Origin: Streptomyces rubellomurinus
Lineage (GTDB): Bacteria; Actinomycetota; Actinomycetes; Streptomycetales; Streptomycetaceae
Direction of reading: 5' to 3'
Assembly (NCBI RefSeq): GCF_000961885.1
Contig: NZ_JZKH01000023.1
Coordinates: 29,644 to 93,643, forward strand
DNA length: 64,000 bases
Positions 17,288 to 26,098 of this stretch are shown in pieces. The position numbers were made by a program, and so were the translations under genes. Each line of letters starts with the position of its first letter. Position 1 is the stretch's first letter. Below the pieces are notes generated by a model. That model searched no databases and was not told the DNA's origin. It saw nothing but the letters and a program-made list of their open reading frames with translations.

Positions 17288-18739
17288 CTACGGCGTCGGC
17301 GCCGGACGGCTTCGACGGGTCTCGGGCGAGCGTCGGCGGGCGAGGGCCAGGGCGGCCGTCGTCGTGATCGCCATCGCGGCGATGCCGACCAGCGCCGCGG
17401 TCGTGTAGGCGTCGTCGTTCGGGAAGAGACGGCCCGTCGCGGTGCCGGCGGCCAGGACCAGACCGCCGATGGCGCTGCCCAGGGAGTACCCGACGCTGCG
17501 GACGACGTAGTTGAAGCTCATAGCGCTCGACGTCTCGTTCTTGGGGGTGACGGCCAGGATGACGCCGGGCACGGCGGCCGAGAAGCTGCCGACGCCGAAG
17601 CCCAACACGCCCATGGCCACGAGCAGTTCGGCCAGGTTCGACCGGGCGGCGGCGAACAGGACGAACCCGCCGCCGACGATGGCGGCGCTGCCGGCCAGGA
17701 GCAGGGGGCCGTCGATCCGCTCGCGGACCCGCGGTGTGAGCCTGCCGGCGACGAACCCCAGCGCGGAGAACGGGATGAGGACCAGCCCCGCCACGAAGGT
17801 GGTCAGTCCGAACCCGTAGCCGGCGCTGTGCGGCGTCTGCGCGTAGCGGGTGATGAGCGTGAGCAGGAGGTACATGCCGATCCCGCCGACGAACATGGCG
17901 AGGTTCGCCCCGGCGACCGCCGGGTGCCGTACCGCCCGGACGTCGATCAGGGGCGTCGTGGTCCGCAGTTCCGAAACGGTCCAGACGCAGAGCAGGAGGA
18001 CGGCGGCGACGGCAAGGGCCGCCGCCACGGCGAGGTGTCGGCTCCACAGGCTCCTCTCGCCCGCCAGGAACAGGACGAGGAGCAGTCCGCCCGCCAGGAC
18101 GAGGGCACCGGCCACGTTCACGTGGGCGGAGCGGCCCTCGGGAGCCGCGGGCACGGAGCGCCACGCGGTCACGAAGGCGAGGGCGGTGACGAGCAGGCCG
18201 AGGCCGTAGGCGGCCCGCAGCCCGCCGAACTCGGCGAGCAGCGCGGCCAGCGGGTAGCCGACGCCGGCGCCGATGACGGAGACCACCGAGATCAGGGCGA
18301 TCGTGGCCGCGCCGCGCTCCTCGGGGAGATGGTCGCGGGCCACACCCATCATCAGTGCCGTGAGACCGAGTCCGACGCCTTGGGCCGCTCTGCCCACGAG
18401 CAGCCAGGCGAACGGCAATGGCAGCACGGTGAGCGCGCCACCGCCGACGACGATCGCCAGCGTGGCGAGGATCGCGGCCCGCCGGTGCGGACCGGCTCCG
18501 AGCCGGCCGAGGACGGGTGTGGCGACGGCGCCGCTGAGCAGGGCGATGGTCAGCGTCCACTGCGCGCTGTCGAGGGAGACGTGGAACGTGGTCGCCACGC
18601 TGGTGATGAGCGGCGTCCCGAGGCTGCCGACCGCCGCCACGACCAGGGCGACGAACATCAGGGCGGGGACCAGCGGACGTGCCCCGGAACGTATCGGGTC
18701 CGTGCTCATGGGCTGCTCGTGAGCCCGGGCCGCGGTCAC
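17288..18739 (-). CDS. MFS drug-efflux transporter (DHA2-like)
   Basis: A 483-residue multi-helix transporter with the drug:H+ antiporter features: first helices PLVPALMFVALVVAAVGSLG, motif-A-like LGRLGAGPHRR after helix 2, and a glycine-rich helix 5 (ISVVSVIGAGVGYPLAALL). About 12-14 membrane segments can be counted. GTG 18739 overlaps the stop of the MarR gene (GTGA), and GAGAGGAG lies about 8 nt upstream, so the pair is a regulator-pump operon. The substrate is unknown. Confidence 0.9.
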   Translation of the reverse strand: MTAARAHEQPMSTDPIRSGARPLVPALMFVALVVAAVGSLGTPLITSVATTFHVSLDSAQWTLTIALLSGAVATPVLGRLGAGPHRRAAILATLAIVVGGGALTVLPLPFAWLLVGRAAQGVGLGLTALMMGVARDHLPEERGAATIALISVVSVIGAGVGYPLAALLAEFGGLRAAYGLGLLVTALAFVTAWRSVPAAPEGRSAHVNVAGALVLAGGLLLVLFLAGERSLWSRHLAVAAALAVAAVLLLCVWTVSELRTTTPLIDVRAVRHPAVAGANLAMFVGGIGMYLLLTLITRYAQTPHSAGYGFGLTTFVAGLVLIPFSALGFVAGRLTPRVRERIDGPLLLAGSAAIVGGGFVLFAAARSNLAELLVAMGVLGFGVGSFSAAVPGVILAVTPKNETSSAMSFNYVVRSVGYSLGSAIGGLVLAAGTATGRLFPNDDAYTTAALVGIAAMAITTTAALALARRRSPETRRSRPAPTP

Positions 18740-19203
18740 CGGTCCGACTCCTCTCGGGCCCGGCCTTCGAGGCCGTCGAGCTCCGCCAGGCGCAGCAGCG
18801 CCGGAAGGGCTGCCGTCAAGGCCGCGACCTCGTCATCGGAGAGTTCGTCGATCAACCGCGCGTACGCGTCGACGCCCGCCCGGTGCCGCGTCCGGACGTA
18901 CGACGCGCCGGCCTCGGTCAGGCACACCAGCGTGACCCGCTTGTCGGACGGATCGCCCTTCCGCTCCACCAGCCCGGATTCCTCCATCGCCCGGACCAGG
19001 ACGGTCATCGCGGGCTGGGTGACGCCCGCGGCCACCGCCAGATCGGTGATCCGCCCCGGGCCGGCCCTGTCCAGGGTGGCCAAGGTGGTGGCGGACGTCA
19101 GGCTCAGGTCGCGGGGAAGGCGCCTCACGGCCCTGGTGGCCAGACCGTAGAGGGCTGACCCGATGGCATCGGAAGCGCCGTGCGCGGCGTCTCGGCGGCT
19201 CAT
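18736..19203 (-). CDS. MarR-family transcriptional regulator
   Basis: A 155-residue winged-helix regulator. The DNA-binding part is ITDLAVAAGVTQPAMTVLVR (helix-turn-helix) followed by the wing ERKGDPSDKRVTLVCLTEAG, in which D-x-R of the MarR signature is present. Flanking helices form the dimer interface. It precedes and overlaps the MFS gene. A perfect inverted repeat ATGCT-AGA-AGCAT lies over its own start codon, consistent with autoregulation and control of the pump by a ligand-responsive repressor. Confidence 0.9.
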   Translation of the reverse strand: MSRRDAAHGASDAIGSALYGLATRAVRRLPRDLSLTSATTLATLDRAGPGRITDLAVAAGVTQPAMTVLVRAMEESGLVERKGDPSDKRVTLVCLTEAGASYVRTRHRAGVDAYARLIDELSDDEVAALTAALPALLRLAELDGLEGRAREESDR

Positions 19204-19214
19204 GCTAGAAGCAT
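19202..19214. promoter_or_regulatory. Probable MarR operator overlapping the start codon
   Basis: ATGCTAGAAGCAT is a perfect 5-3-5 palindrome that includes the ATG of the MarR gene. The DNA just upstream on the minus strand is unusually AT-rich for this genome (CATATAAAA), suitable for a -10 region. Binding here would block initiation or translation; the assignment is by position and symmetry only. Confidence 0.5.
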
Positions 19215-19377
19215 AGCAGTTTTATATGAATCCTTTATGCATCTCCGCTCGGGGCTCGGCGCACCCCGACGCCCGCCACCGGTCGCTGATGGTCATGTGC
19301 GTGGCTTCGTCCCGATAGCGGGTCTCACAGGGCGATCGGGAGGGTCTCGATCCAGCAGTCCGAGACTTTGGGCGCGA

Positions 19378-19875
19378 TCATGGCCCGGGCGGAGGTGAGG
19401 TTGAAGCCGGGCCGGCGCTGAACAACGGCTGGCTGGGCCAGCGAGGCCTGCCGGCGTCGATGTCGTTGAAGAAGCTCTGCTGAGTGGGCGACAGGACGCC
19501 CTCGCGCCAGCCGACGGCCATGGCCACGACGTAGTCGATTTCGCCCTTGCTCTCCAGCATGAAGACCCGGTCATCGCGGGAGAAACGAAAGCTGGGGTGG
19601 GTGGTTCGAATGCCTTCGGCCTCCTGGGCCGTGGCGCATCGGATGACCAGACCGTCGTAGACGTCCCGAATCTTCAAGAGTCCAGCAGGCTTGAACAGCA
19701 GGTCGATCGTGGTGTTGGTCGGGCCACCAGAGCGATCCAGGTCCGCGTGGCTGCGCAACAGCAGCTGGCCGTGGCTGTCGGCGTAGGCGCAGAGCACGAA
19801 CCTGCGGCCGCTTCTGAAGAGTTCCGTATCCGGCTGCAGCGCGGACTCGGTGTTGAGCCACTCCTTGGTCGTCAT
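19378..19875 (-). CDS. Hypothetical protein
   Basis: A 165-residue soluble protein. Recognisable stretches are EWLNTESALQPDTELFRSG, RRFVLCAYADSHGQLLLRSH, TTIDLLFKPAGLLKIRDVYD, VFMLESKGEIDYVVAMAVGW and RPRWPSQPLFSAG. I recall similar uncharacterised actinomycete proteins but no named family. The RBS before ATG 19875 is weak. It lies 74 bp downstream of another unknown gene on the same strand; both are less GC-rich than their neighbours. Confidence 0.6.
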   Translation of the reverse strand: MTTKEWLNTESALQPDTELFRSGRRFVLCAYADSHGQLLLRSHADLDRSGGPTNTTIDLLFKPAGLLKIRDVYDGLVIRCATAQEAEGIRTTHPSFRFSRDDRVFMLESKGEIDYVVAMAVGWREGVLSPTQQSFFNDIDAGRPRWPSQPLFSAGPASTSPPPGP

Positions 19876-19949
19876 GCGGGCAACGCTGTCGATCGTCTCC
19901 GCCCCTCGTCAACTCGATGGAGTCGGGGAGGTCCCCGGTGATCGCGACC

Positions 19950-20486
19950 TCAGGTCCGATCGGGTTCGAAGTCGATCACGACCATCTTCTCCAGCTGGTA
20001 CCTGTCGAGCCCGGGGTAGTTCCAGAACTCGCCGGACCGGATCTGGTGGAACCTGAACGTCGCATTGGTCTCGTTCGCGGCGACGATGCAGCGCACCGGG
20101 CTGGGCTGCTCGAGCCCGTAGACGAGCTGGCCGAACTCCAAGGCGAACGCGATGCCGTGGAGGAGCAGGATCTGCTGATCGTCCTCCGTGATATGCGGAG
20201 TGCCATCGACGAGAGCTGCATGAACGGGCACGAGGTCCTCCAGATGGAAGGAACTGTCGTAGCACTCCCAGCCGGTGAGGTCCCCCAAGAACGAGGGAGC
20301 GTCATCGGAGTTCCCGACAGAGTCGGCCCAGGTGAGCACCTGTCCACGGCGGCTGATCCCGGCGGCAAGCTGATCCCGCAGACCCGGTGCGAGTCCTCCG
20401 GGCGGTGTCGTGGGGACGAGTCCGGCAAGCACTCCCAGCAGCCGAACCGCGGCGTCGTTCAGTTTCAGCGACAACATGCCGTGCAT
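19950..20486 (-). CDS. Hypothetical protein
   Basis: A soluble protein of 178 residues from ATG 20486, behind AGGAAG. Features are a helical start (LSLKLNDAAVRLLGVLAGLV), DQLAAGISRRGQVLTWADSV, DLTGWECYDSSFHLEDLVPV and a C-terminal GEFWNYPGLDRYQLEKMVVI. I do not recognise the family. The in-frame start at 20525 is a TTG without RBS and is not preferred. It may be an operon with the unknown gene at 19378-19875. Confidence 0.55.
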   Translation of the reverse strand: MHGMLSLKLNDAAVRLLGVLAGLVPTTPPGGLAPGLRDQLAAGISRRGQVLTWADSVGNSDDAPSFLGDLTGWECYDSSFHLEDLVPVHAALVDGTPHITEDDQQILLLHGIAFALEFGQLVYGLEQPSPVRCIVAANETNATFRFHQIRSGEFWNYPGLDRYQLEKMVVIDFEPDRT

Positions 20487-20660
20487 GCTCGCAACCACTT
20501 CCTGACCTCGCCAACGAATATCCAACGGACCATGGGATGGCTGCCGACGTTCGTAGCTGGCGGTACTCGGTGATGGCGAGCGAACAGCTCGCGACCCTGG
20601 CGACGTTCGGCTCGACCAACGGGTTGCCAGGACGTTGGGCAGCTTGTCGGTGCGCGGAGC

Positions 20661-20690
20661 CCCCGGCGGTGTGTGGTGGTGGCGCCGGGG
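20661..20690 (-). terminator. Candidate terminator after the Met/His-rich protein gene
   Basis: CCCCGGCG and CGCCGGGG form an 8-bp stem with a 14-nt loop just past the stop codon of the exported protein at 20694. Modest strength. Confidence 0.4.
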
Positions 20691-20693
20691 TGT

Positions 20694-21596
20694 TCAGTCG
20701 ACGTGCAGGGTGAGTTCGGCGGTGTGCAGTTGCCCGGCGGTCTGGAACTGGAGGAAGACGTGCCAGTTGCCGGGCTCGGGGAGCAGGGCCTGGAAGGTCA
20801 GGGTGGGGCCGCCGTGGTCGCCGTTGACGGTGTTGGCGGGGTGGAGGTGGGCGAGGGCCTGGTCGCCCTCGTGGAAGGCGCTGAGGTGGGCGTAGGCGTC
20901 CAGGTAGGGCTGGAGGTCGGTGACGGGGCGGCCGTCCTGGCTGACGGTGGCGGTCAACTGGTGGGCGCCGGCCATCGGTTGGGCGTGCAGGGTGACGGTG
21001 TAGCCGTCGACCGTGGTGCTGTCGGTCGGGGCGGGCAGGGGCGTCGGGGTGGCCCGGCCCGGCACGGTGACGGTGCGGCTGAGGACGAGTTCCGGGGCGT
21101 GGGGGCCGGTGTTCGGGATGAAGTCGGCGTACAGCCGCCAGGTGCCCGGGGCGAGGGCGGCGAGATCGGCGGTCCAGGTGCCGTCGTCGGCCAGGCCCGG
21201 GTGCAGGTGCTGGAAGCCGGTGAGGTCGGTGCGGATCGCGTAGAAGTGCAGCTTCCTGGTCTGGTGGACGGCGAAGTCGGTGACGGGAGTGCCGTCCGGT
21301 CCGGTGATGGTGAATCGGTAGGCCGTGGGCCGCCCGGCCGGGACGCTGCAGGTGGCGGCGTCCAGCCGGTAGCCGTCCTGCTCGGCGGCGAGGCCGCGGG
21401 CGAGGCCCTGGGAGGTTCCCGCCGCGTGTGCCATCCCGGGCATCTCCGGCATCTCCGGCACCTGCGCCGTCGCGACCTGCGGGGAACGCGGGGAGGCGGA
21501 CGGGACGGACACGGCCATCCCGAGCACGAGCAACGTGGGCACGCAGGACGCGAGCAGCCAGCCCCGGGAGAAGGAACGAGGGCGAGAAGCGGTCAT
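20694..21596 (-). CDS. Exported Met/His-containing protein, possibly metal-binding
   Basis: A 300-residue secreted protein with a signal peptide (RGWLLASCVPTLLVLGMAVS). The mature N-terminus has PEMPEMPGMAHAAG, a Met-rich motif of the sort seen in periplasmic copper proteins. Two repeated beta-sandwich-like halves follow: YRFTITGPDGTPVTDFAVHQ with FQHLHPGLADDGTW, and VTLHAQPMAGAHQLTATVSQ with LAHLHPANTVNGDH, each ending in an LPEPGNWHVFLQF or APGTWRLYADF strand. The paired HLHP motifs support metal or small-ligand binding, but the function is unproved. No copper ATPase or chaperone is adjacent. Confidence 0.65.
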   Translation of the reverse strand: MTASRPRSFSRGWLLASCVPTLLVLGMAVSVPSASPRSPQVATAQVPEMPEMPGMAHAAGTSQGLARGLAAEQDGYRLDAATCSVPAGRPTAYRFTITGPDGTPVTDFAVHQTRKLHFYAIRTDLTGFQHLHPGLADDGTWTADLAALAPGTWRLYADFIPNTGPHAPELVLSRTVTVPGRATPTPLPAPTDSTTVDGYTVTLHAQPMAGAHQLTATVSQDGRPVTDLQPYLDAYAHLSAFHEGDQALAHLHPANTVNGDHGGPTLTFQALLPEPGNWHVFLQFQTAGQLHTAELTLHVD

Positions 21597-22164
21597 CGGC
21601 AGGTCTCCCGTAGCGAGCGCGCCACCGGGGCGCCGTCCGGGGCCGAGCGAACTCGGCCTTTCTGCAAGGGGAGACCGTCGACGGGCACTGCGGATAACGG
21701 AAATTCCGGCGCGAGTCAGAGGTCCACGCCACCGGGCCGGGGCAGGCCGGAGCGAGCCCGGTCCGGCTGGAGGCGTCGGCGGCCGGTGTGCGCTGAGGCG
21801 AGTGGAGCATCCGGTGGCGCGGGAGCATCGCGGGAGTTCACCCGGGCCGCGCGCGCCGCCGATCTGACCGGGCGTCCGGGAATTCCTGGCAGTTAGCTGC
21901 AGAACGGCTTGTCCGGCCCTGCTGGGAATCGCCAGAATTCCGACCGGCGATTTCTTTGTGAATTCCCTGGAGACCGGTGACGGCCCCCCTGGGGGTCGGA
22001 GTGCCCGTCATCATCGGCCGGCTGCCCGGGCTCGTCTCCGCAGGACGCCACCGCACGGCGGCCGCCACTGCGGCGTCCAGCGGGGCCGATGTCGGCGGAC
22101 GTCGGCCCTGTTTCATCCGTCCCATCCGCACCTACCCGACCAACCGACAGGAGCCCGATCGATC
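21597..22164. other. Intergenic region upstream of the MbtH gene
   Basis: A 568-bp gap between divergent genes without a supportable ORF. It contains three GAATTCC-containing stretches; GGAATTCCTGGC (21879-21890) and GCCAGAATTCC (21931-21941) form an imperfect inverted repeat. The RBS GACAGGAG (22146-22153) of the MbtH gene ends it. Confidence 0.6.
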
Positions 22165-22377
22165 ATGGCGACCAACCCGTTCGAGGACGACAGTGCCTCC
22201 TACTACGTCCTCGTCAACGAGGAGAACCAGCACTCGCTGTGGCCCGCCTTCGCCGAGGTCCCGGCCGGCTGGACCGTCGTGCACGGCCAGGAGAGCCGCG
22301 AGGCCTGCATCGAGCACATCAACACCAACTGGACGGACATGCGCCCGAAGAGCCTCGTCGAGGCGATGAGCGCCTGA
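22165..22377 (+). CDS. MbtH-like protein
   Basis: A 70-residue MbtH family member with the full family signature: [33 protein letters not shown], and the end [19 protein letters not shown]. The three conserved Trp residues are present. MbtH proteins bind and activate NRPS adenylation domains and are normally encoded beside an NRPS; none is visible in this window. ATG 22165 has GACAGGAG upstream and a strong terminator follows, so it is a monocistronic, apparently intact gene that may serve NRPSs elsewhere. Confidence 0.95.
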   Translation: MATNPFEDDSASYYVLVNEENQHSLWPAFAEVPAGWTVVHGQESREACIEHINTNWTDMRPKSLVEAMSA

Positions 22378-22397
22378 CCCGCACACCACCTGACGGC

Positions 22398-22441
22398 GGC
22401 CCGGGCCCCGGTCCGACCCCACGCGGACCGGGGCCCGGGCC
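22398..22441 (+). terminator. Strong terminator after the MbtH gene
   Basis: An 18-bp perfect inverted repeat: GGCCCGGGCCCCGGTCCG at 22398-22415 pairs with 22424-22441 around an 8-nt loop. Confidence 0.85.
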
Positions 22442-22467
22442 CCCCGCCCGCTGGGAGCGGGCGGGGG
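22441..22467 (-). terminator. Terminator of the membrane protein gene
   Basis: CCCCCGCCCGCT pairs perfectly with AGCGGGCGGGGG around GGG, just past the stop of the minus-strand gene at 22490. Confidence 0.75.
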
Positions 22468-22489
22468 CTCCCCGCAGCTGGTGGTGAGG

Positions 22490-23218
22490 TCAAGCAGGCA
22501 GACGGCCGGCCACGAACCCCTGCGGTTCCCCCGGGACCTTCCCCGTGTGCAGGCGCCGCGCCGTCTCCGCCGCGAACAGGGCGATCGGGACGCCCGCGAC
22601 CGGAACCGTCCACCACGGCAGGCCGACCCAGAACGCGAGCACGGCGGGCAGGACGCAGGAGAACACCGTCCAGAAGAGGAGCGACCGGGCGAGGGCGAGG
22701 GCGGTGGGTCGGCCGGTGACCAGGCGTACGCCCAGGGCGGCGGCGAGCACCGCCAGCAGCGCGACGGCAGTGCCCAGCCCGGCGATGAGCTGCGCCTCGT
22801 CGCGGGGTTCGTCGACCGTGGCCTGCGCGACGCCGGCCCGCTCCAGGCGCATCACCTGGCCGCGCCACACCGTGCCGTCCACCCGGTCGCCGGGCTTAAG
22901 GTCCTCCAGCAGCGGCCCGGGGTTGCCGAACCGCACCGTACCGCTCCAGGCCGGCGCGCCGTCCAGCGTTGCCAGCCGGTCCTTGTGCTGGAGGACCGTG
23001 CCGCTGACGGTGAACGGCACGGTGCGCACGCATTCCTCGACGGCGGTGCCGGGGCTTCCGGCCGGGCAGGTCGCGGCGGCCGAGTACGAGCGGGACCGCT
23101 CGGCGTCGTCCGGCATCCGGACGGCGAAGACGTACCAGGCGGCCGCTGCCGGGACGAGCGCCGTCGCAGCGAGCAGCGCGCCGCCGGTGCGGGTCCATGG
23201 TGAGGGACGGTGGGTCAC
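22490..23218 (-). CDS. Hypothetical membrane protein
   Basis: A 242-residue protein with about four membrane segments: one N-terminal (GALLAATALVPAAAAWYVFA) and three C-terminal (LIAGLGTAVALLAVLAAALG; LLFWTVFSCVLPAVLAFWVG; the PWWTVPVAGVPIALFAAE region). Between them is an outside domain of about 100 residues with a two-Cys pair (CPAG...EECVR) and GTVLQHKDR, GDRVDGTVWRGQV-type strands reminiscent of DUF3592-like proteins. Function is unknown. GTG 23218 has GGGGGAG upstream. Confidence 0.65.
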   Translation of the reverse strand: MTHRPSPWTRTGGALLAATALVPAAAAWYVFAVRMPDDAERSRSYSAAATCPAGSPGTAVEECVRTVPFTVSGTVLQHKDRLATLDGAPAWSGTVRFGNPGPLLEDLKPGDRVDGTVWRGQVMRLERAGVAQATVDEPRDEAQLIAGLGTAVALLAVLAAALGVRLVTGRPTALALARSLLFWTVFSCVLPAVLAFWVGLPWWTVPVAGVPIALFAAETARRLHTGKVPGEPQGFVAGRLPA

Positions 23219-23693
23219 GGTGGTTCTCCCCCCGGTCCGGTGCGTGGCCGGAACGCCCGGGTCGCCGTCGCCGGGGCGTGCCGCCCCGCCCCCCTGCGGG
23301 GTCGGACGGCACCGGGCGGCGGGAACGCCGGACGGTGTTTCGGTTCTCGGAATCTGTCCGGAGCCCACTGAAGCCCGGTGGACGGTGCGCAGGGCCCGAG
23401 GGGGCCGGGTCGACGGCGTGCCGGCGGACCTCGCGTCGAGCGCCACGCACACCACCCCCGGACCGGCCCGCGGACACACGTGTCCCTTGTTCGCCGACCA
23501 GGCTTCCCGGCACTCCTCCGTGCACGCTACCGGACCCCGCCCCGGCTTCGCACGCGGGTTCGCCAGGACGCCCGGAGCGGGTCGAGTTCGGCCGTTTCGG
23601 TGGTGCGGGGGTGGCCGCTGCGGGATCGTCGGTGCCGGCGTCGCCGGCTGATCGGGGGACGCCGGGTTCGGGCCGTGGCGCTGGAGGTGTGCT
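23219..23693. other. Divergent intergenic region, no gene seen
   Basis: A 475-bp gap between a minus-strand membrane protein and a plus-strand hypothetical gene. Long frames cross it on both strands but have Arg/Pro-rich, shadow-like composition. No promoter or repeat could be assigned with confidence. Confidence 0.6.
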
Positions 23694-24287
23694 GTGGGTG
23701 ACCGGGAGACGTGGACCTCGGTGGAGTTCGGAGGCTCGCACCGGGGTTGGGCGGGCGTGCTCGTGGCGGACGGCAGCGTTCCCCGGCCGGTGTACTTCTC
23801 GATGATGAGCGGCGGCGACGGGCACTCCGTCTCGCAGTGGAGCGTCTACGACGGTCGCCACGGCCGCCCGCGGGCGGCGGCGCTGCGCGCGGTGTGTGCG
23901 TGCGGTTGGTCCGGTCCCGAACGGCGGTTGGACTGGGAGGAGTTCGGCGAGGAGGAGTTGGACGTGGCCGGCTACCCGGTGGCGGAGCTCTGCGAGCAGG
24001 ACTGGGACGACCACCTTGAGGACGTCGACCGCTCCACCCTGCCGCTGCCGGAGACCGTCGCCTGTCTGCTGAGGCAACTGGAGGAGGAGATCGACACGTT
24101 GAGGGCGTCCTCCCCGCTCGCCGCCGTCCGGGCGGCCCGCAAGGCGGAGGTGGTCGTCCAGCGGGCCGTGGAAAGGGCCGCACGGGACGTCGGGTACGAC
24201 ATGGACCTGGACGACGTCGCCGCCGCTCTCGGTCTCGACGACGCCGAGGCGAAGCAGCTGTTGATCAGGCTCGGCCGCCGGCGCTGA
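23694..24287 (+). CDS. Hypothetical protein
   Basis: A 197-residue protein of unknown family. The first part has WTSVEFGGSHRGWAGVLVAD and CACGWSGPERRLDWEEF with a CxC pair, and the C-terminal half is helical and charged (LLRQLEEEIDTLRASSPLAA, RAARDVGYDMDLDDVAAALG), ending in a helix-turn-helix-like LGLDDAEAKQLLIRLGRR. It could be a small regulator, but this is inference. GTG 23694 has GGAGGTG 4-5 nt upstream. Confidence 0.6.
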   Translation: MGDRETWTSVEFGGSHRGWAGVLVADGSVPRPVYFSMMSGGDGHSVSQWSVYDGRHGRPRAAALRAVCACGWSGPERRLDWEEFGEEELDVAGYPVAELCEQDWDDHLEDVDRSTLPLPETVACLLRQLEEEIDTLRASSPLAAVRAARKAEVVVQRAVERAARDVGYDMDLDDVAAALGLDDAEAKQLLIRLGRRR

Positions 24288-24348
24288 CGGCCGAACGCTC
24301 ACCCGGCGCCGGCCCGCCAGGCCGCCGGATCGCCCGCTGCTGCCGGCC

Positions 24349-24422
24349 GGTCGCTGAGCGCCGGTCTCTGAGGGTCGGTCGCTGAGCGCCGGTCTCTGAG
24401 GGTCGGTCGCTGAGCGCCGGTC
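24349..24422. repeat. 28-bp tandem repeat, 2.6 copies
   Basis: The unit GGTCGCTGAGCGCCGGTCTC plus TGAGGGTC is present at 24349-24376 and 24377-24404, with a partial third copy to 24422. It lies between the convergent ends of the hypothetical gene and ptsI and abuts a terminator hairpin. Confidence 0.85.
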
Positions 24423-24433
24423 GCTCGGCGACC
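24419..24433. terminator. Bidirectional terminator between the hypothetical gene and ptsI
   Basis: GGTCGC-TCG-GCGACC is a perfect hairpin flanked by further C-G pairing, placed between two converging genes just past the ptsI stop. Confidence 0.5.
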
Positions 24434-24439
24434 GACCGG

Positions 24440-26098
24440 TCAGCGTGCCGACATGCTCGACCGGACCTGGCCGCGCGCGGTGTCGGCGTCGTCGGCGCGC
24501 AGGGCCAGTTCGGCGAGCGCGCGGCACTGCGCGAGGGTGTGGGCGGCGAGCGCCGCCCGGACCTCGGGGAGCGAGGCGGGCGCGGCGGAGAGGCTGGTGA
24601 TGCCGAGGCCGACCAGGACCAGGGCGAGTGCCGGATCGCCGGCGGCCTCGCCGCAGACGCCGATCGGACGGCCCTGCGCGGCCGCCGAGGCGGCGGCGGT
24701 GGCGACCAGTTCGAGCAGCGCGGGCTGCCACGGGTCGAGCAGCTCGGCGAGGCTGCCGAGCGTGCGGTCGGCCGCGAAGGCGTACTGGGCCAGGTCGTTG
24801 GTGCCGACGCTGAAGAAGTCGCAGGACTCGGCCAGCCGGTCCGTCCGCAGGGCGGCCGCCGGGACTTCGATCATCGCGCCGGCGGTCGGCAGGCCGTGCG
24901 CGCGGACCCGGGCGGCGAACGCGGCGGCCTCGCGCGGGACGGACACCATCGGGGCCATGACCCAGACCTGCGCGGTGCTGTCCCGGGCGGCCTCGGCGAT
25001 CGCGGCGAGCTGGGTCTCCAGCAGCTGCGGATCGCGGGCGGCCGTCCGCAGGCCGCGGACGCCGAGGGCCGGGTTCGGCTCGTCGGCGGCCGTGGCGAAG
25101 GGCAGCGGTTTGTCGGCGCCCGCGTCGAGGGTGCGGACGACCACCCGGCGGCCGGCGAAGGCCGCGAAGACCTGCCGGTAGGCGGCGGCCTGTTCGGCGG
25201 GGCCCGGCGCCTCGGCGCGGTCCAGGAAGAGGAACTCGGTGCGGAACAGGCCCACGCCCTCGGCGTCGGCGGCGGCCGCGCCGGCCAGCTCGTGCGGGGC
25301 GCCGAGGTTGACCAGCAGCGCGACCGGGTGGCCGTCCGCGGTCCGGCCCGGCCCGCGGAATCCCGCCAGCAGCTCGCGGCGACGGCGCTCGCGCGCGGTG
25401 GCCCGCTCGACCGCCTCCGGAGCCGGGTCGGGCTCGACCAGCCCGTCCGCGCCGTGCACCAGGACCAGTCGGCCGTCCGCCAGGCCCAGGGCCTCGGCGC
25501 AACCGACCACGGCCGGCACGCCGAGTGCCTTGGCGAGGATGGCCGTGTGGCTGGTCGGGCCGCCGTGGACGGTGACGAGGGCCAGGACCCGCTCGGGGTC
25601 GAGCAGCGCGGTGTCGGCGGGTGCCAGGTCGTCGGCGACCAGGACGTACGGGTGCCCGGGGTCGGGCAGGCCGGGCACGGGGAGGCCGAGCAGCTGGGCC
25701 ACCGCGCGGTCGCGCAGGTCGGCCAGGTCGGGGGCGCGTTCCGCGAAGTAGCCGCCGGCGGCGGTCAGTTCGGCGCGGAAGCCGTCGAAGGCGGTGGTGA
25801 GCGCGTGGGCGCCGTCGGTGCCTTGCTCGGCAAGCTCGGCGGCCCGGTCGGCGAGCACCGGGTCGGCGGCCATCATCGCCTGGGCGGCGAGCACCTCGGC
25901 CCCGGTGCCGCTGGTACGGGCGGCGCGCTCCTCCAGGCCGGTGACGACCGCGCCGAGGGCGGCGCGGACCGCGGCCGCCTCGGCCGCCGGGTCGGTGACG
26001 GCCCGCGGCGCGGGCAGCGGGGCCGGGGGAGCCATGCGGGCGACCGGGCCCGCCGCGCTGCCGGTGCCGACGCCGATCCCGCGCATCAGCTCGGTCAT
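24440..26098 (-). CDS. ptsI: PTS enzyme I (phosphoenolpyruvate-protein phosphotransferase)
   Basis: A 552-residue enzyme I that takes phosphate from PEP and passes it to HPr. The start MRGIGVGTGSAAGPV is the family's N-terminal strand, the phospho-accepting His184 sits in HGGPTSHTAI, GVGLFRTEFLFL and the GAMIEVPAAAL, FFSVGTNDLAQY and GVCGEAAGDP blocks form the PEP-binding C-terminal domain. ATG 26098 overlaps the ptsH stop (ATGA), so translation is coupled to HPr. Divergent to the fructose permease genes. Confidence 0.97.
   Translation of the reverse strand: MTELMRGIGVGTGSAAGPVARMAPPAPLPAPRAVTDPAAEAAAVRAALGAVVTGLEERAARTSGTGAEVLAAQAMMAADPVLADRAAELAEQGTDGAHALTTAFDGFRAELTAAGGYFAERAPDLADLRDRAVAQLLGLPVPGLPDPGHPYVLVADDLAPADTALLDPERVLALVTVHGGPTSHTAILAKALGVPAVVGCAEALGLADGRLVLVHGADGLVEPDPAPEAVERATARERRRRELLAGFRGPGRTADGHPVALLVNLGAPHELAGAAAADAEGVGLFRTEFLFLDRAEAPGPAEQAAAYRQVFAAFAGRRVVVRTLDAGADKPLPFATAADEPNPALGVRGLRTAARDPQLLETQLAAIAEAARDSTAQVWVMAPMVSVPREAAAFAARVRAHGLPTAGAMIEVPAAALRTDRLAESCDFFSVGTNDLAQYAFAADRTLGSLAELLDPWQPALLELVATAAASAAAQGRPIGVCGEAAGDPALALVLVGLGITSLSAAPASLPEVRAALAAHTLAQCRALAELALRADDADTARGQVRSSMSAR

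Noticed and set aside
19293..19574. Second minus-strand frame overlapping the unknown gene
   Set aside because: Out-of-frame shadow of 19378-19875, which has the better codon pattern and length.
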